Position numbers and translations under genes: made by a program | Assembly: GCF_019393635.1 (NCBI RefSeq) | Contig: NC_057866.1 | Location: forward strand, 11,790,223-11,854,222 | DNA from: Dromiciops gliroides | Taxonomy: Eukaryota > Chordata > Mammalia > Microbiotheria > Microbiotheriidae | Direction: 5' to 3' | DNA: 64,000 nt | The notes under the pieces: model-generated | Told to the model about the DNA's origin: nothing | Databases searched by the model: none | The model's input: the letters and a program-made list of their open reading frames with translations, nothing else | Part shown: one piece after another, positions 1 to 12,545 of the stretch | Numbering within the stretch: the first letter of the stretch is position 1 | Layout of the letters: each line of letters starts with the position of its first letter

Positions 1-880
1 GTTCCCACTGACATTGAGCAAAGCCGAGGTATTGTCAAGCAAGGGAGTCCAGCACCTGTGCTCAGGGACAAAGGCAGTGAAATTCTCTATCAGAAAATGG
101 GTACCTACAAATATTAGAGGAATAACCATAGAAAGGGCTTGAAGGATCTGGAATCTTCTCTTATCTCCTACTAAAGGTAGGAGATCCTCAAAGGCCATCA
201 GGATTTGAATGCGAGCCCCAAGAAGGGAATTTCTGCAGAGAGCCACTGAGAGAAGAAGGCAGTTATGTGACTGCAGCAAGACACAGGATGTATTTTTAGA
301 ACAGTGAGAACACCTTCCCTAGAACCTTCCTCCTCACTTTGATGACACAGTGAAGTCAGGCTGTGTTCTCTGGTCTGTGTGCAGTTGAAGATGCCAAAAT
401 TTAGGCTATTAATGAATAAATACTGGCACACGTTTAGTATCTAGCTTGAAGGATGCATCTTAAATACCCATTCTGTGAAAGCACCTGTGCCCAGAGGATC
501 CTTAATAAAGCTCCAGTCTGCACGGGGATTCTAAGGTAATGACAGAGAGAGACCCATAAAAAGAGCCCTAGTTGCTTCCAGGAAAGAGAAATGCTTTCAC
601 TCTAAACCAGACACAGAGGAGTGCTAGTTTTCTGGGTTAGGTATGATAATGATGAATTTATAGAATGCATTGGTTAAAAATCAGCTTCAGATTGAAGATG
701 GGCAGCTTTGACATGGTTGAGTTAGTTGAGAACCAGGTGGAATATATTCCAGGAAACAGTGACTGATTCTTGGCGTTTCAGCTCCTGGGGCAGTGACAGG
801 CAATGCAGTGGCAAGAATGGTAGGCTGAACATCAGTGTAGACTGTGTTTCAGTTTCCTCTCTAAGTACCACTGGCTTTCT
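1..880. other. no recognisable feature
   Basis: AT-rich single-copy-looking sequence. Short open frames occur but none resembles a known protein or shows splice-site-bounded coding sequence. Confidence 0.5.
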
Positions 881-1015
881 GACCATGATCAAGGTCATTC
901 AACACTCTGAGACTCAATTTATTCTTTTTGAAACTGGGGGTGATTAAAAAAAAAGAAATGAAAATGGGGGTTATAATACCTCTTGCATTTGCCTCACCAG
1001 GTTTACTCAAGGACA
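880..1015 (+). repeat. MIR-like SINE remnant
   Basis: Diverged core with GATCAAGGTCATTCAACAC, TGAGACTCAATTT and a decayed GGGGGTTATAATACCTC, the order seen in MIR/CORE-SINEs. Confidence 0.5.
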
Positions 1016-1215
1016 TGTGCAAGGCCAGTTTAAGCAAGATTACCAATGATCTCTTCATGGACCTTCTCAGTCTTCATCTTCCTTGATCTCTCTGAAGCAT
1101 GTTGACCACCCTCTCCTCCTGAATGCTCTCTCCCACCAAGGCTTTCCCTACATAGCATGGTTCTGGTCTTTCTCTTCTCTGTTTGACCCTCCTTTCACAG
1201 CTTCCTTTGCTTTCA
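1015..1215 (+). mobile_element. L2-clade LINE reverse-transcriptase fragment
   Basis: Reads TNDL, then HVDHPLLLNALSHQGFP, the pattern FDTVDHPLLLDTLSSLGF of the L2 reverse transcriptase. The same protein region is seen at 62380-62960. Old and broken by substitutions. Confidence 0.7.
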
Positions 1216-1235
1216 CCCATGTCCCTCTCTCTTTG

Positions 1236-1335
1236 TGTGAACTATACTCCAGTGCTGTCTCTGTCTCTCTGTCTCTCTGTCTGTGTCTGTCTCCCTCTGT
1301 CTTTTTGTCTGTCTTTATGTCTCTTTCTGAACTTC
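1236..1335. repeat. (CTGT/CTCT)n low-complexity tract
   Basis: Repeated TCTCTGTCT and GTCTGTCT units about 100 bp long. Confidence 0.9.
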
Positions 1336-1342
1336 TCTGTGA

Positions 1343-1590
1343 GGAAGCTAAGTAGCTCAATGGACAGAGCACTGGACCCGGAGGCAGGAAGACCTGAATT
1401 CACATCCAGCCTTGGTTACTTCTCAGCCATGACTTTGGTTAAGTCACTTAACCCATGTCTGCCTCAGTTTCCTCATATGTAAAATGGAGATTATAATAGC
1501 TCCTACTCAGGTTTGCTGTGAGGATCAAATGAGATCTTTTTGCAAAATGCTTCACAAAACTTAAAAAGGATATCTATTGTTATTATTATT
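1343..1590 (+). repeat. MAR1-like CORE-SINE
   Basis: tRNA-like head AAGTAGCTCAATGGACAGAGC, then GTTAAGTCACTTAACC, CTCAGTTTCCTCATATG, GTGAGGATCAAATGAGA and an A/T-rich end; the standard order of MAR1/MIR-type SINEs. Confidence 0.8.
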
Positions 1591-2056
1591 CCCCTGTGTA
1601 TGTCTACTCATGGACATAGGAACTGATCAGAATAAGGAGCAAATCAGAATGGCCCATTATTTTCACTCACTCCATCAGCTAAGGGGCTAGACACCCACCT
1701 GAGTTCTCTACTTGGCTTGGCAGAAGGATCATGGGCCATCTGTCTGCTTGACTTCACTGCCTGCTTTCTCTGACCAACCTTTCCAGAAAGAAAATCCTTC
1801 AAGATCAAAAGCCAGCTTTGTGAAATGCATGTGTACCTATGTGCAAATACTTAGCCTCAATCCAGCCTCAAGTAATGTCTCTATGGGAGGCTGGGTCTGT
1901 GCAGAGGACCTGGACTATGTAAGAATTTTTTAAAAGTGGAAATTTTTGTTAACCAAATACACAGTGAAATAAGAATAGTAGGTCAACAATATGAAAAAAA
2001 ACAAGGACACTAAGAAAAATGACGATAACACTGGAAGGCAGTCACACCCAGGTGAA

Positions 2057-3212
2057 TTTCTTTTTTTTAAAAAATAAGAGTATTTTATTATTTTCCAGTT
2101 ACATGTAAGGATAGTTTTTAACATTTGTTTTCATAGAATTTTTAGTTCCAAATTTGTCTCCCATCCTCTCTTCCCTCCCTCCTTCCCAAGATAGAATGCA
2201 ATCTGATATAAGTTATATATGTACAATCACATTAAATATATTTCTGCATTAGTCATATGGTGAAAGAAGAATCAGAACACAAGGGAAAAACCTCAAAAAA
2301 GAAGGAAAAGGGGGCGGCTAGGTGGCGCAGTGGATAAAGCACCGGCCCTGGATTCAGGAGTACCTGAGTTCAAATCCGGCCTCAGACACTTGACACTTAC
2401 TAGCTGTGTGACCCTGGACAAGTCACTTAACCCCCATTGCCCTGCAAAAAAAAAAAAAGAAGGAAAAAACCAGCCCCAAAGTAGAAATAGTATGGCTCAA
2501 TCAGCATTCATAATCCACAGTTCTTTTTCTGGATGTTGAGAACATTTTCTATCCTGAGTTCTTTGAAATTGTTTTGGATCATTCCACTGCTGAGAAGAGC
2601 CAAGTCTATCACAGTTGTTCATCACACAATGTTGCTGTTATTGTGTACAATGTTCTCCTGGTTCTGATTCTCTCGGTCAGCATCAGTTCATGTAAGTCCT
2701 TCCAAGTTTCAAAGTCCTTTTTGAGCACTTCTATGGCCTGAAACCAATTCATATATTTCTTTTTTATTTTAATTTTAACTTTTTCATTTTTTTCATATTT
2801 TTCTTGGAGGCTTTAGTTGTAGGAGCTTTGACTTTGTTATCTTCTTCTGAGGGTGTATTTTGATCTTCCTTGTCATCAAAGAAACTTTTTATGGTTCGCA
2901 TCTTTTTCTGTCTGGTCATTTTGCCAGCCTATTTCTTGACTTATAACTCCTTCTTAAAGTGGGGCACTGCTTCCAGGATGCACTGTCCCAAGCTTCAGGG
3001 GGTACTATTTAAGGAGAGGCAGGTTTTCCATTTGCCTGGCCTATGCTCTGGTCTGTAAATAACCCCAGGCCTACTTGCTCTTTAACCTGGAAACAAAATC
3101 ATTTCACTGTGGTTGCTATCTCTGGTGAGCCTGCACTCCTCCCCAACCTGAGCTGCCACTCAAGACTGCTTCCTAGTTCCCAGCATGGGTAAAACACCTG
3201 AGTTTATTCATC
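2057..3212 (-). mobile_element. HAL1-like L1 relic: 3' end joined to ORF1 start and 5' UTR
   Basis: On the minus strand the order is 5' UTR (to 3212), ORF1 N-terminus near 2900-2705 ([12 protein letters not shown]-like), then directly the ORF2 terminus and 3' UTR (2705-2060) ending in a T-run (poly-A). The ORF2 endonuclease and RT are absent. A SINE is inserted at 2311-2458. Confidence 0.65.
2311..2454 (+). mobile_element. tRNA-headed SINE with A tail
   Basis: GGGGCGGCTAGGTGGCGCAG start, AGTTCAAATCCGGCC B-box, GGACAAGTCACTTAACC and an A-run. Flanked by AAAGAAGGAAAA at 2298-2309 and again after the tail. Confidence 0.92.
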
Positions 3213-3352
3213 AGGAATGCTCAAAAATTCTTTGTTTTATTGAATATGCATTTTCCTCCTGAAGTATTATACTCGGTTTTGCTGAGGAGGTGACTCTTGG
3301 TTTTTATCTTAGCTCTTTTGCCCTTCAGGGTATCGTATTCTAAGCATTATGA
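3213..3352 (-). mobile_element. old L1 ORF1 C-terminal fragment
   Basis: Matches the L1 ORF1 end (CCCTTCAGGGTATCGTATTC; compare 5930-6000). It continues at 7558 across the inserted HAL1-like element, since the 16-bp duplication ATTCTAAGCATTATGA ends here. Confidence 0.65.
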
Positions 3353-3423
3353 ATAGAATTTTATTTTCCAAAATATAAGTAAAAACAAAATTTTAACATC
3401 AATTTTTTAAAAACTTTGTGTTC

Positions 3424-4305
3424 TCTAATGCATTGTTGGTGGAGCTGTGAGCTGATCCAACCATTCTGGAGAGCAATTTGGAATTATGCCCAAAGGGCGA
3501 TAAAGCTGTGCATACCCTTTGACCCAGCAATCCCACTTTTAGGTCTTTTGCCCAAAGAAATCATGGAAGGGGGAAAGGGACCCACATGTACAAAAATATT
3601 TATAGCTGCTCTTTACGTGGTAGCAAGGAATTGGAAGTTGAGGGGGTGCCCATCAATTGGGGAATGGCTGGACAAGTTGTGGTATATGAATACAATGGAA
3701 TACTATTGTGCTGTAAGAAATGATGAGCAGGAAGAGTTCAGAGAAACCTGGAGGGTCTTACGTGAGCTGATGATGAGTGAGATGAGCAGAACCAGAAGAA
3801 CATTGTACACAGTATCATCAACATTGAGTGTTGACCTACTGTGATGGACTATATTCTTCTCACCAATGCAATGGTACAGAAGAGTTCCAGGGAACTCATG
3901 ATAGAAGAGGATCTCCAAATCCAAGAAAAAAAAAGAAAGAAAGAACTGTGGAGTATAGATGCTGATTGAACCATATTATTTCTTTTGTTTTGGGTGCTGT
4001 TGTTTTTTTTTTCTATTTTGAGGTTTTGCATCACTGCTCTGATTCTTTCTCTTGTAACAGGATTAATGCAGAAATAGGATTAATGTTATTATGTGTATAT
4101 ATATGTGTGTGTATATATATATCTATATGTATATGTATAGATATATATAGATATAACCTATATCAGATTACCTGCTGTCTAGGGGAGGGGGGAGGGAGGG
4201 GAGGGAGGGAGGGAGAAAAATCTGAAATTGTAAAGCATGTATAAACAAAAGTTGAGAACTATCTTTACATGTAACGGAAAAAATAAAATATCTAAAAAAA
4301 AAAAA
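3424..4305 (+). mobile_element. 5'-truncated L1, 3' end
   Basis: ORF2 C-terminus ([44 protein letters not shown]), 3' UTR with a TA/TG tract (4097-4157), GTAACGGAAAAAATAAAAT and poly-A. Flanked by AAAACTTTGTGTTC at 3410-3423 and 4306-4319. The ORF2 part is open from 3416 to 3844. Relatively young. Confidence 0.93.
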
Positions 4306-5517
4306 AAAACTTTGTGTTCCAACTTCTCTTGCCCCCCTCCATTTGCACCCCCCACCCACAAGAATTCAAGCAATTCAAAATAAGTTATACATGAGTAGTC
4401 ATGGAAAAATTCCCATATTAGCTAGTTGTGATAGAAAACATTCAAAAACCCCCAAAACTTCAGATTAAGGAATTGTCAAAGAGGAAAAGAAAAAAAATTA
4501 TTAAATGTGTTTCCATCTGTTTTCAGATACTATCAGTTCTTTCTCTGCAGATGGGCTGCAATCTTCATAAGTCCTTCAGGGTTATATTGGATCATTGCCT
4601 TGCTGAAAATAACCACATGCTTCCCAGCAGATCATCCCCTACTATTGCTGTTATTTTGTATACAGTACATTTCGCTCTGCTTCAGTTCATGTAGGTCTTT
4701 CCAGGTTTTTCTGATAGTATCCTGTTCATCATAACTTGTATATAGTACCTTAAGCTTGACAGAGAATTTTCTTCATAAAAGTCCAGCAAAGTAGATACCA
4801 TACGTTTTGCCATTATAATCAATCATCATAACTATTTCTCTCCGTCCCACTACCTTCCCATGACATTTACTCTATCTTCTTTTTACCTATTCCTCCTCAG
4901 AAATGTTTTACTTCTGAATATCCTCTCCCTCGCTCTGCACTCCCTTTTTTCACCCTTCCTTCCTTAATCCTCTTCCCCTCCTATTTTCCTGCAGGGTTAA
5001 ATAGATTGCTCCTCCGAATTGGGTATGAAAGCTATTCCCTCCACGAGCCCACTCCAATGAGATCAGGGTCCCTGAGCTAATTCTGTGTTCTAAATTTTTC
5101 TTCCTCCCTCCTTCCTCAACCCTCCCTATGAGATCAAGCAATTTAATATATCATACTGGTGTAGTAATGCAGAACATCTTCATCTTCCTTGAAAGTGTTT
5201 TGCTTTTTACTGTTCTCTCCCCCAATCTGCCCTTTACTCCTTCCCTTTTCCCCCCTCCCCTTTTCTCTCTCCCCGCCCCAGGGCAAAAATATCTTACTAT
5301 ACCTACTTGAGTATGTATGTTAGTCCTTCTTTGAGCCAATTCTGATGATATTAAGGTTCACTCACTCCCCAACTCCTTCCCTCTTTTCTACTCTACTCCA
5401 TAATCTTTTTTCTTGTTTCCTTCATGTGAACTACCTCTCCCCAGACCATCTCTCCCCTTCTCCCTCCCCCAGTTCATTCCTCCTACACCTCAACCCTATT
5501 TTAATGATATCATCATG

Positions 5518-5635
5518 GATTAGTTAGGTGGCACAGTGGACAAAGTACCAGTCCTGGACCCAGGAGGCCCCAAGCCCAAATCCAGCTCCAGACATAAGAC
5601 ACCTCACCCTGTCTGCCCTACAAAGAACAAAACAT
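5518..5635 (+). mobile_element. diverged tRNA-headed SINE
   Basis: TTAGGTGGCACAGTGGACAA, GGACCCAGGAGGCC, then a decayed middle and AAAGAACAAAAC tail. Related to the copy at 52126-52262, which sits at the same place in another HAL1-like spacer. Confidence 0.7.
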
Positions 5636-5844
5636 AAATACTTTACAGATATCATACCTTCATATTCAGTTCAGCCCTGTCTTCTGTGAATGGCTTACTG
5701 GGATAGTTCTTATGATTTCAAAGTATTATCTTCCTATGTAGGAATGTAAATGGTTTGATCTTTTAATATTCCTTATGAAGTCTTTTTCCTGTTTACCTTT
5801 TTATGCTTCTCCAGGGTCTTGTATTTGAAAGTCAAATTTTCTAT

Positions 5845-6792
5845 TCAGTTCAGGTCTTTCATCACAAATGCTTGAAAGACCTCTTTCTCATTGAAATCCC
5901 ATTTTAGCCTCTGAAAGATTATACTCAGTTTTGCTGGATACATGATTTTTGACTGAAGTCCCAGTTCCTTTGCCCTCTGGAATATCATATTCCACGCCCT
6001 TCGGTCCTTTAATGTAGAAGCTGCTAGATCTTGCTTTATCCTTATTGGAGCTCCACAGTATTTGAATTCCTTTTTTCTAGCAGCTTGTAATATTTTCTCC
6101 TTCACCTGGGATTTCTGGAATTTGGCTATAATATTCCTGGAGGTTTTCCCTTGGGGATCTCTTTCAGGAGGTGATTGGTGGATTTTTTCAATTTCTGTTT
6201 TAGCTTCTGCTTCTAAAATATCAGGACAATTTTCCCTCACAATCTCTTGGAGGATGGTGTCTAAGCTTTTGTTTTGGTCGTGGTTTTCAGGTAGTCCAAT
6301 GATTGTCAAATTATCTCTGCTAGATTTATTTTCTAGGTCAGCTGTTTTTCCAAGGAGATATTTCACATTGCCCTCTATTTTTTCATTCAATTGGATTTGC
6401 TTTACTGTGTCTTGGTTTCTCATAAGGTCACTAGCTTCCATTTATTCAATCCTAATTCTTAGGCAGTTATTTTCATCAGACAGTTTTTTAATCTCCTTTT
6501 CCATTTGGCTTTTCAAACTGTTGACTTTTTTCTCATGATTCTTCTGCATTGCTCTCATTTCCCTTCCCATTCTTTCTTCCTTTTCTCTACATCTTCTTTC
6601 TATTTCTCCTACTTTCTCTTCAAAGTCTCTTTCGAGAGCTTCCATGGCCTGAGACCAGTTCATATTTTTCTTGGAAGCTTTGGATGTTGGAGCTTTGACC
6701 CTGTTATTATCTTCTTCTTCTGAGTTTGTATTGTGGTCTACCTTACCCCCAAAGAAGTTTTTGATGGTCTTCTGCTTTCTCTGCCTACTCAT
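5845..6792 (-). pseudogene. ORF1 of HAL1-like element, one in-frame stop
   Basis: Same frame on both sides of one TAA (6441-6439, sense GAA TAA ATG where relatives have GAA CAA ATG). N-terminal part begins MSRQRKQKTIKNFF, then a charged coiled coil (FEEKVGEIERRCREKEERMG), the RRM-like part with LENKSSRDNLTIIGLPENHD and the C-terminal domain with IARKKEF-like [16 protein letters not shown] and [10 protein letters not shown]. It is an RNA-binding L1 ORF1p-type protein of about 316 codons, nearly whole apart from the stop. Confidence 0.85.
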
Positions 6793-7573
6793 CCTGGCTT
6801 ACTATTTCTTGGCTTTTAACTCCTTCTTAAAGGGTGGCGCTGCTTCCAGGACACACTGTTCAAGCTACAGCATGGCCCGGGGGATAGTTGGGCTTCTTCT
6901 CAGCCTGCCGGGCCTTGCTTTCATTTGATTTTAAACTCTTCATTGGGGGGGTCGGGGGTTGGGGGCTGCTTCTTGGCTCTGCTCCTGTTCTCAGCTTCAG
7001 AGGGTCCCAGGTGTTTTGGGTTGAGGGGGCCAGGTTTTAATCTCACCTGGCCTGTTCTCAGGTCTGGAGATAACCTCAGGCCTACTTACTAAGCAACCAA
7101 CCAACAAAGCTTTCTGTGGTGTGCTTCTCAGCTTCCAATGAGACTGTTTCCCTGCTCCTCTCCCCCACTTGGGTCTCCCACTGCTCAGGATTTCTTCCTG
7201 CTTCCCCGCTGGGTGGGACAGTTGAATCCTTCCCCCCAGTCCACTGGTACCCCTGCACTAACCCCCCCCACCCCTGGGCCAGCCATTCAGCCTGACCACA
7301 CACTCAGATGATTCAGAGGCACTGGTGATGCTGACAATTCAGAGGCACTGGGGCAAATTCCTCAGGTGGGTGTCTGTTGTGTTGGCCCAATTGCAGGCTT
7401 AGGCCCAGCATGGCCCCCTGAAATCTATCTATAGCTGGAGAAAACTCTCAGCCTGTATTTTTGTGTGTTTTTCTGCCCCAAGGGTTCTTTTATTGCTATT
7501 TTTGGGGTGATTGTATCAGGAGCCCTGTGGGTTTAATGTCTTTCCTCCGCCATCTATATTCTAAGCATTATGA

Positions 7574-8250
7574 TCCTTTAATATAGAAGGTGCTAAATCT
7601 TGTGTTATACCGAGAGTGGCTACATGATATTTGAATTGTTTCTTTCTTCCTGCTTCCAATATTTTCTCCTTGACCTGGGAGTGCTGCAATTTGGCTATAA
7701 TATTCCTGGCAGTTTTCTTTTAGGGATCTCATTCAGGAGATAATTGGCGGATTCTTTCAGTGGCTACTTTACCCTCTAGTTCTAGGGCTATCTGGGCAGT
7801 TTTCTTTGGCAATTTCTTGAAATATCATGGTTAGGCTCCTTTTTTGGGCATGGCTTTCTAGTAGTCCAATAACTCTTATGTTATGTCTATTGGTTTTATT
7901 TTCCAGGTCAGTTGTTTTTCCAGTGAAATATTTTACATTTTCTTATATCTTTTTATTTATTCTGTTTGATTGATTCTTAATGTCTTACGAAGTCATTAGT
8001 TTCCCCTTGCCCAATTCTAATTTTTAATGAATTTTTTTTCAGTGAGCTTTTGTACTTCCTTTTCTATTTGGCCAATTCTACTTTTTAAGGAGTTCTTTTC
8101 TTCAGCAAATTTTTGCACCTATTTTTCATTTGGTTATTTCTGCTTTTTAAGGAATTCTTTTCTTCAGAAGATTGTTGTGCTTCTTTGCCATTTATCCTAT
8201 TCTTTTTTTTTAACAGTGTAATTTAATTTTTTTTTTAGTTTATGAATTAG
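7574..8250 (-). mobile_element. old L1 ORF1 segment (right of nested L1)
   Basis: Minus strand reads the ORF1 body (CTTTAATATAGAAGGTGC = DxxAFYIK; ATAATTGGCGGATTCTTTC = ERIRQLS). 8020-8190 holds about three copies of a 60-63 base unit in the coiled-coil region. The element continues at 14880-15838 beyond the younger L1. Confidence 0.75.
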
Positions 8251-8422
8251 GCATTTTTTTTTACATATAAGGTATTTTATTTTTTCCGTTACATGTAAAG
8301 ATAGTTCTCAACTTTTGTTTATACAAGCTTTACAATCTCAGATTTTTCTCCCTCCTTCTCCTCCCTCCCCCCTCCCCTAGACAGCAGGCAATCCGATATA
8401 GGTTATATCTATATATCTATAT

Positions 8423-8489
<67 letters not shown>

Positions 8490-8713
8490 TAATAACATTA
8501 ATCCTGCTACAAGAGAAAAAACCAGAGCAGTGATGCAAAACCTCAAAATAGAAAAAAAAAACAGCACCCAAAACAAAAGAAATAGTATGGTTCAATTATC
8601 ATCTATACTCTACAGTTCTTTTTTTTTTTCTTCTTGGATTTGGAGATCCTCTTCTATCATGAGTTCCCTGGAACTCTTCTGTACCATTACATTGGTGAGA
8701 AGAATATAGTCCA

Positions 8714-11700
8714 TCACAGTAGGTCAACACTCAATGTTGATGATACTGTGTACAATGTTCTTCTGGTTCTGCTCATCCCACTCATCATCAGCTCATGCAA
8801 GACCCTCCAGGTTTCTCTGAACTCCTCCTGCTCATCATTTCTTACAGCACAGTAGTATTCCATTGTATTCATATACCACAACTTGTCCAGCCATTCCCCA
8901 ATTGATGGGCACCCCCTCAACTTCCAATTCCTTGCTACCACGTAAAGAGCAGCTATAAATATTTTTGTACATGTGGGTCCCTTTCCCCCTTCCATGATTT
9001 CTTTGGGAAAAAGACCTAAAAGTGGAATTGCTGGGTCAAAGGGTATGCACAGCTTTATCGCCCTTTGGACATAATTCCAAATTGCTCTCCAGAATGGTTG
9101 GATCAGTTCACAGCTCCACCAACAATGCATTAGTGTTCCAATTTTCCCATAGCTTCTCCAACATTTATTATCTTCCTTTTTTGTCATTTTAGCCAATCTA
9201 ATAGGTGTCACGTGGTACCTCAGAGTTGTTTTAATTTGCATCTCTCTAATCATTAGAGATTTAGAGCATTTTTTCATATGGGAATAGATAGCTTTGGTTT
9301 TTTCATCAGAAAACTGCCTGTTCATATCCTTTGACCATTTCTCAATTGGGGAATGACTTGGATTCTTATAAATTTGATTTAATTCCCTATATATTTTAGA
9401 GATGAGGCCTTTATCAGAAGCACTGGCCTCAAAAATTGTTTCCCAGCTTTCTGCCTCCCTTCTAATTTTGGATGCATTGCTTCTGTTTGTACAAAAATTT
9501 TTTAATTTAATATAATCAAAATCATCCATTTTGTATTTTATAATATACTCTATCTCTTGTTTGGTCAAAAACTGTTTTCCTTTCCAAAGATCTGAAAGTA
9601 GACTATTCCTTCCTCTCCTAATTTACCTATGGTATCACCTCTTATGTCTAAATCATGTATCCATTTTGACCTTATTTTAGTATAAGGTGTAAGATGTTGG
9701 TCTATGCCTAATTTCTGCCATACTATCTTTCAGTTTTCCCAGAAGTTTTTGTCAAATACTGAGTTCCTTTCCCAGAAGCTGGAGTCTTTGGGTTTATCAA
9801 ACACTACATTACTAGTGCCATTTACTACTGCATTTCCTGAGCCTAGCCTATTCCATTGATCTACCACTCTATTTTTTAGCCAGTACCAGATAGTTTTGAT
9901 GACTGCCGCTTTATAGTAAAGCTCCAGGTTTGGTACCGCTAACCCACCTTCCTGTGAATTTTTTTTCATTATTTCCCTGGATATTCTTGATTTTTTGTTT
10001 TTCCAGATGAATTTTGTTATTATTTTTTCTAGCTGTATAAAATAATTTTTAGATAGTCTGATTGGTATGGCACTGAATAAGTAAATTAATTTAGGCAGTA
10101 TTGTCATTTTTACTATATTAGCTCTGCCTATCCATGAGCAATTGATATCTTTCCAATTATTTAGATCTGATTTGATTTGTGTGAAGAGTGTTTGGTAGTT
10201 GTGTTCATAGAGTTCCTGGGTTTGTCTTGGCAAGTAGACTCCCAAGTATTTTACATTATCTACCGTTACTTTAAATGGAATTTCTCTTTCTATCTCTTGC
10301 TGCTGGACTTTATTGGTCATGTATAGAAATGCTGATGATTTATGTGGATTTATTTTATATCCTGCTACTTTGCTAAAGTTGTTAATTGTTTCAAGTAATT
10401 TTTGAGTTGATTCTCTAGGATTCTTTAAGTATACCATCATATCATCTGCAAAGAGTGATAGTTTTGTTCCCTCCTTGCCTATTCTAATTCCTTTAATTCC
10501 TTTCTCTTCTCTGATTGCTAAAGCTAACATTTCTAGGACAATATTAAATAATAGGGGTGATAATGGACATCCCTGTTTCACCCCTGATCTTATTGGGAAG
10601 GCCTCTAATTTATCTCCATTGCATATAATACTTGCTGATGGCTTTAGGTAGATACTGTTTATTATTCTAAGGAAAGCTCCACCTATTCCTAAACTCTCTA
10701 GTGTTTTTATTAGGAATGGGTGTTGTACTTTGTCAAAAGCTTTCTCTGCATCTATTGAGATAATCATATGATTTTGGTTGGTTTTCTTATTGATGTGGTT
10801 GATTATGTTAATAGTTTTTCTAATGTTGAACCAGCCCTGCATTCCTGGTATAAATCCCACCTGGTCATAGTGTATTATCCTGGTGATCCCTTGCTGTAAT
10901 CTCCTTGCTAATAACTTATTTAAGATTTTAGCATCAATATTCATTAGGGAAATTGGTCTATAATTTTCTTTCTCTGTTTTTGCTTTTCCTGGTTTTGGTA
11001 TCACCACCATATTTGTGTCATAAAACGAATTTGGTAGAACTCCTTCTTCAGCTATTTTTCCAAATAATTTGTATAATATTGGAATTAATTGTTCTTTAAA
11101 TGTTTGGTAAAATTCACCTGGAAACCCATCTGGCTCTGGGGATTTTTTCTTAGGGAGTTCATTAATGGCTTGTTCAATTTCTTTTTCTAATATAGGTTTA
11201 TTTAAGGATTTTATTTCTTCTTCCGTTAACCTGGGCAGTTTGTATTTTTGTAAATATTCAACCATTTCATTTAGATTGTCAAATTTATTGGCATACAGTT
11301 GGGCAAAATAATTCCTAATTATTGACTTAATTTCCACTTCATTGGTGGTAGCATCACCCTTTTCATTTTTGATACTGGTAATTTGGTTTTCTTCTTTCTT
11401 TTTTTAATCAAATTAACCAATATTTTATCTATTTTATTGGTTTTTTCATAAAACCAGCTCTTAGTTTTATTGATTAATTCTATAGTTTTTTTGCTTTCAA
11501 TCTTATTAATTTCTCCTTTAATTTTCAGGATCTCTAATTTAGTGTCTAATTGGGGATTTCTAATTTGTTCTTTTTCTAGCTTTTTAAGTTGCATACCCAA
11601 TTCATTAATCTCCTCTTTCTCTTTTTTATTCATGTAAGCATTTAGAGCTATAAATTTTCCCCTAAGCACTGCTTTGGCTGCATCCCATAGATTTTGGTAT

Positions 11701-12545
11701 GTTGTCTCATTATTGTCATTCTCTTGGATAAAGTTATTGATTGTTTCTATGATTTCTTGTTTGGCCCATTCATTCTTTAGAATGAAATTATTTAGTTTCC
11801 AATTGATTTTCATTCTACTTTTCCCTGGCTCTTTCTTACATGTAATTTTTATTGCATCATGATCTGAGAAGGATGCCTTTACTATTTCTGCCTTTCTACA
11901 TTTGACTATGATGTTTTTGTGCCCTAATACATGGTCAATTTTTGAAAATGTGCCATGTACTGCTGAGAAAAAGGTATATTCCTTTCTATCCCCATTCAAT
12001 TTTCTCCAGACATCTATCATGTCTAACTTTTCTAGTAATCTATTCACCTCTTTCACTTCTTTCTTATTTATTTTTTGGCTAGATTTATCTAATTCTGAGA
12101 GGGGGAGATTCAGATCCCCCACTAGTATAGTATTACTGTCTAATTCCTCTTGTGACTCATTTAACTTCTCCTCTAAGAACTTGGATGCTATACCACTTGG
12201 CATATACATATTTAATATTGATATTACTTCATTATCTATAGTACCTTTAAGTAAGATGTAATTTCCTTCCTTATCTCTTTTAATGAGATCTATTTTTGCC
12301 TGCACTTTGTCTGAGATAAGGATTGCTACCCCTGCCTTTTTTACTTTAGCTGAGGCATAATATATTCTGCTCCAGCCTTTTACCTTTACTCTGTGTGTAT
12401 CTCTCTGCTTCAAATGTGTTTCTTGTAAACAGCATATTGTAGGATTCTGGTTTTTAATCCACTCTGCAATTCGCTTCCGTTTTATAGCAGAGTTCATCCC
12501 ATTCACATTCACAGTTATTATTACTGACTGTCTATTCCCCTCCAT
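8714..12545 (-). pseudogene. L1 ORF2 (endonuclease, reverse transcriptase), frameshifted
   Basis: Start MEGNRQSVIITVNVNGMNSA at 12545. Endonuclease: LQETHL, VGDLNLPL, SKIDHVLG, SDHDAI. Reverse transcriptase: [71 protein letters not shown]-terminal Cys region: [19 protein letters not shown]. The frame shifts near 11340-11400 and again between 9729 and 9568, so it is a dead copy, but the RT motifs are unaltered. Confidence 0.92.

Larger units (their letters stand above)
3353..7557 (-). mobile_element. HAL1-like (half-L1) element with 16-bp target duplication
   Basis: Flanked by perfect ATTCTAAGCATTATGA at 3337-3352 and 7558-7573. On the minus strand: 5' UTR (7557-6793), ORF1 (6792-5845), spacer with a pyrimidine-rich plus strand (5830-4800), then the ORF2 tail and 3' UTR, with no endonuclease or RT core. 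It carries a nested L1 fragment at 3424-4305 and a SINE at 5518-5635. The complete set of ends with internal lack of ORF2 is the HAL1 layout. Confidence 0.8.

Noticed and set aside
2311-2458. tRNA-like A and B boxes in the many GGGGCAGCTAGG units
   Set aside because: These are heads of SINEs with A tails and target duplications, not tRNA genes; no cloverleaf with anticodon stem could be drawn.
3213-3352. Possible separate L1 insertion
   Set aside because: The 16-bp duplication shows that this piece is the flank of the older L1 that resumes at 7558.
6062-6538. 158-codon plus open frame
   Set aside because: Antisense shadow of the HAL1-like ORF1 on the minus strand.
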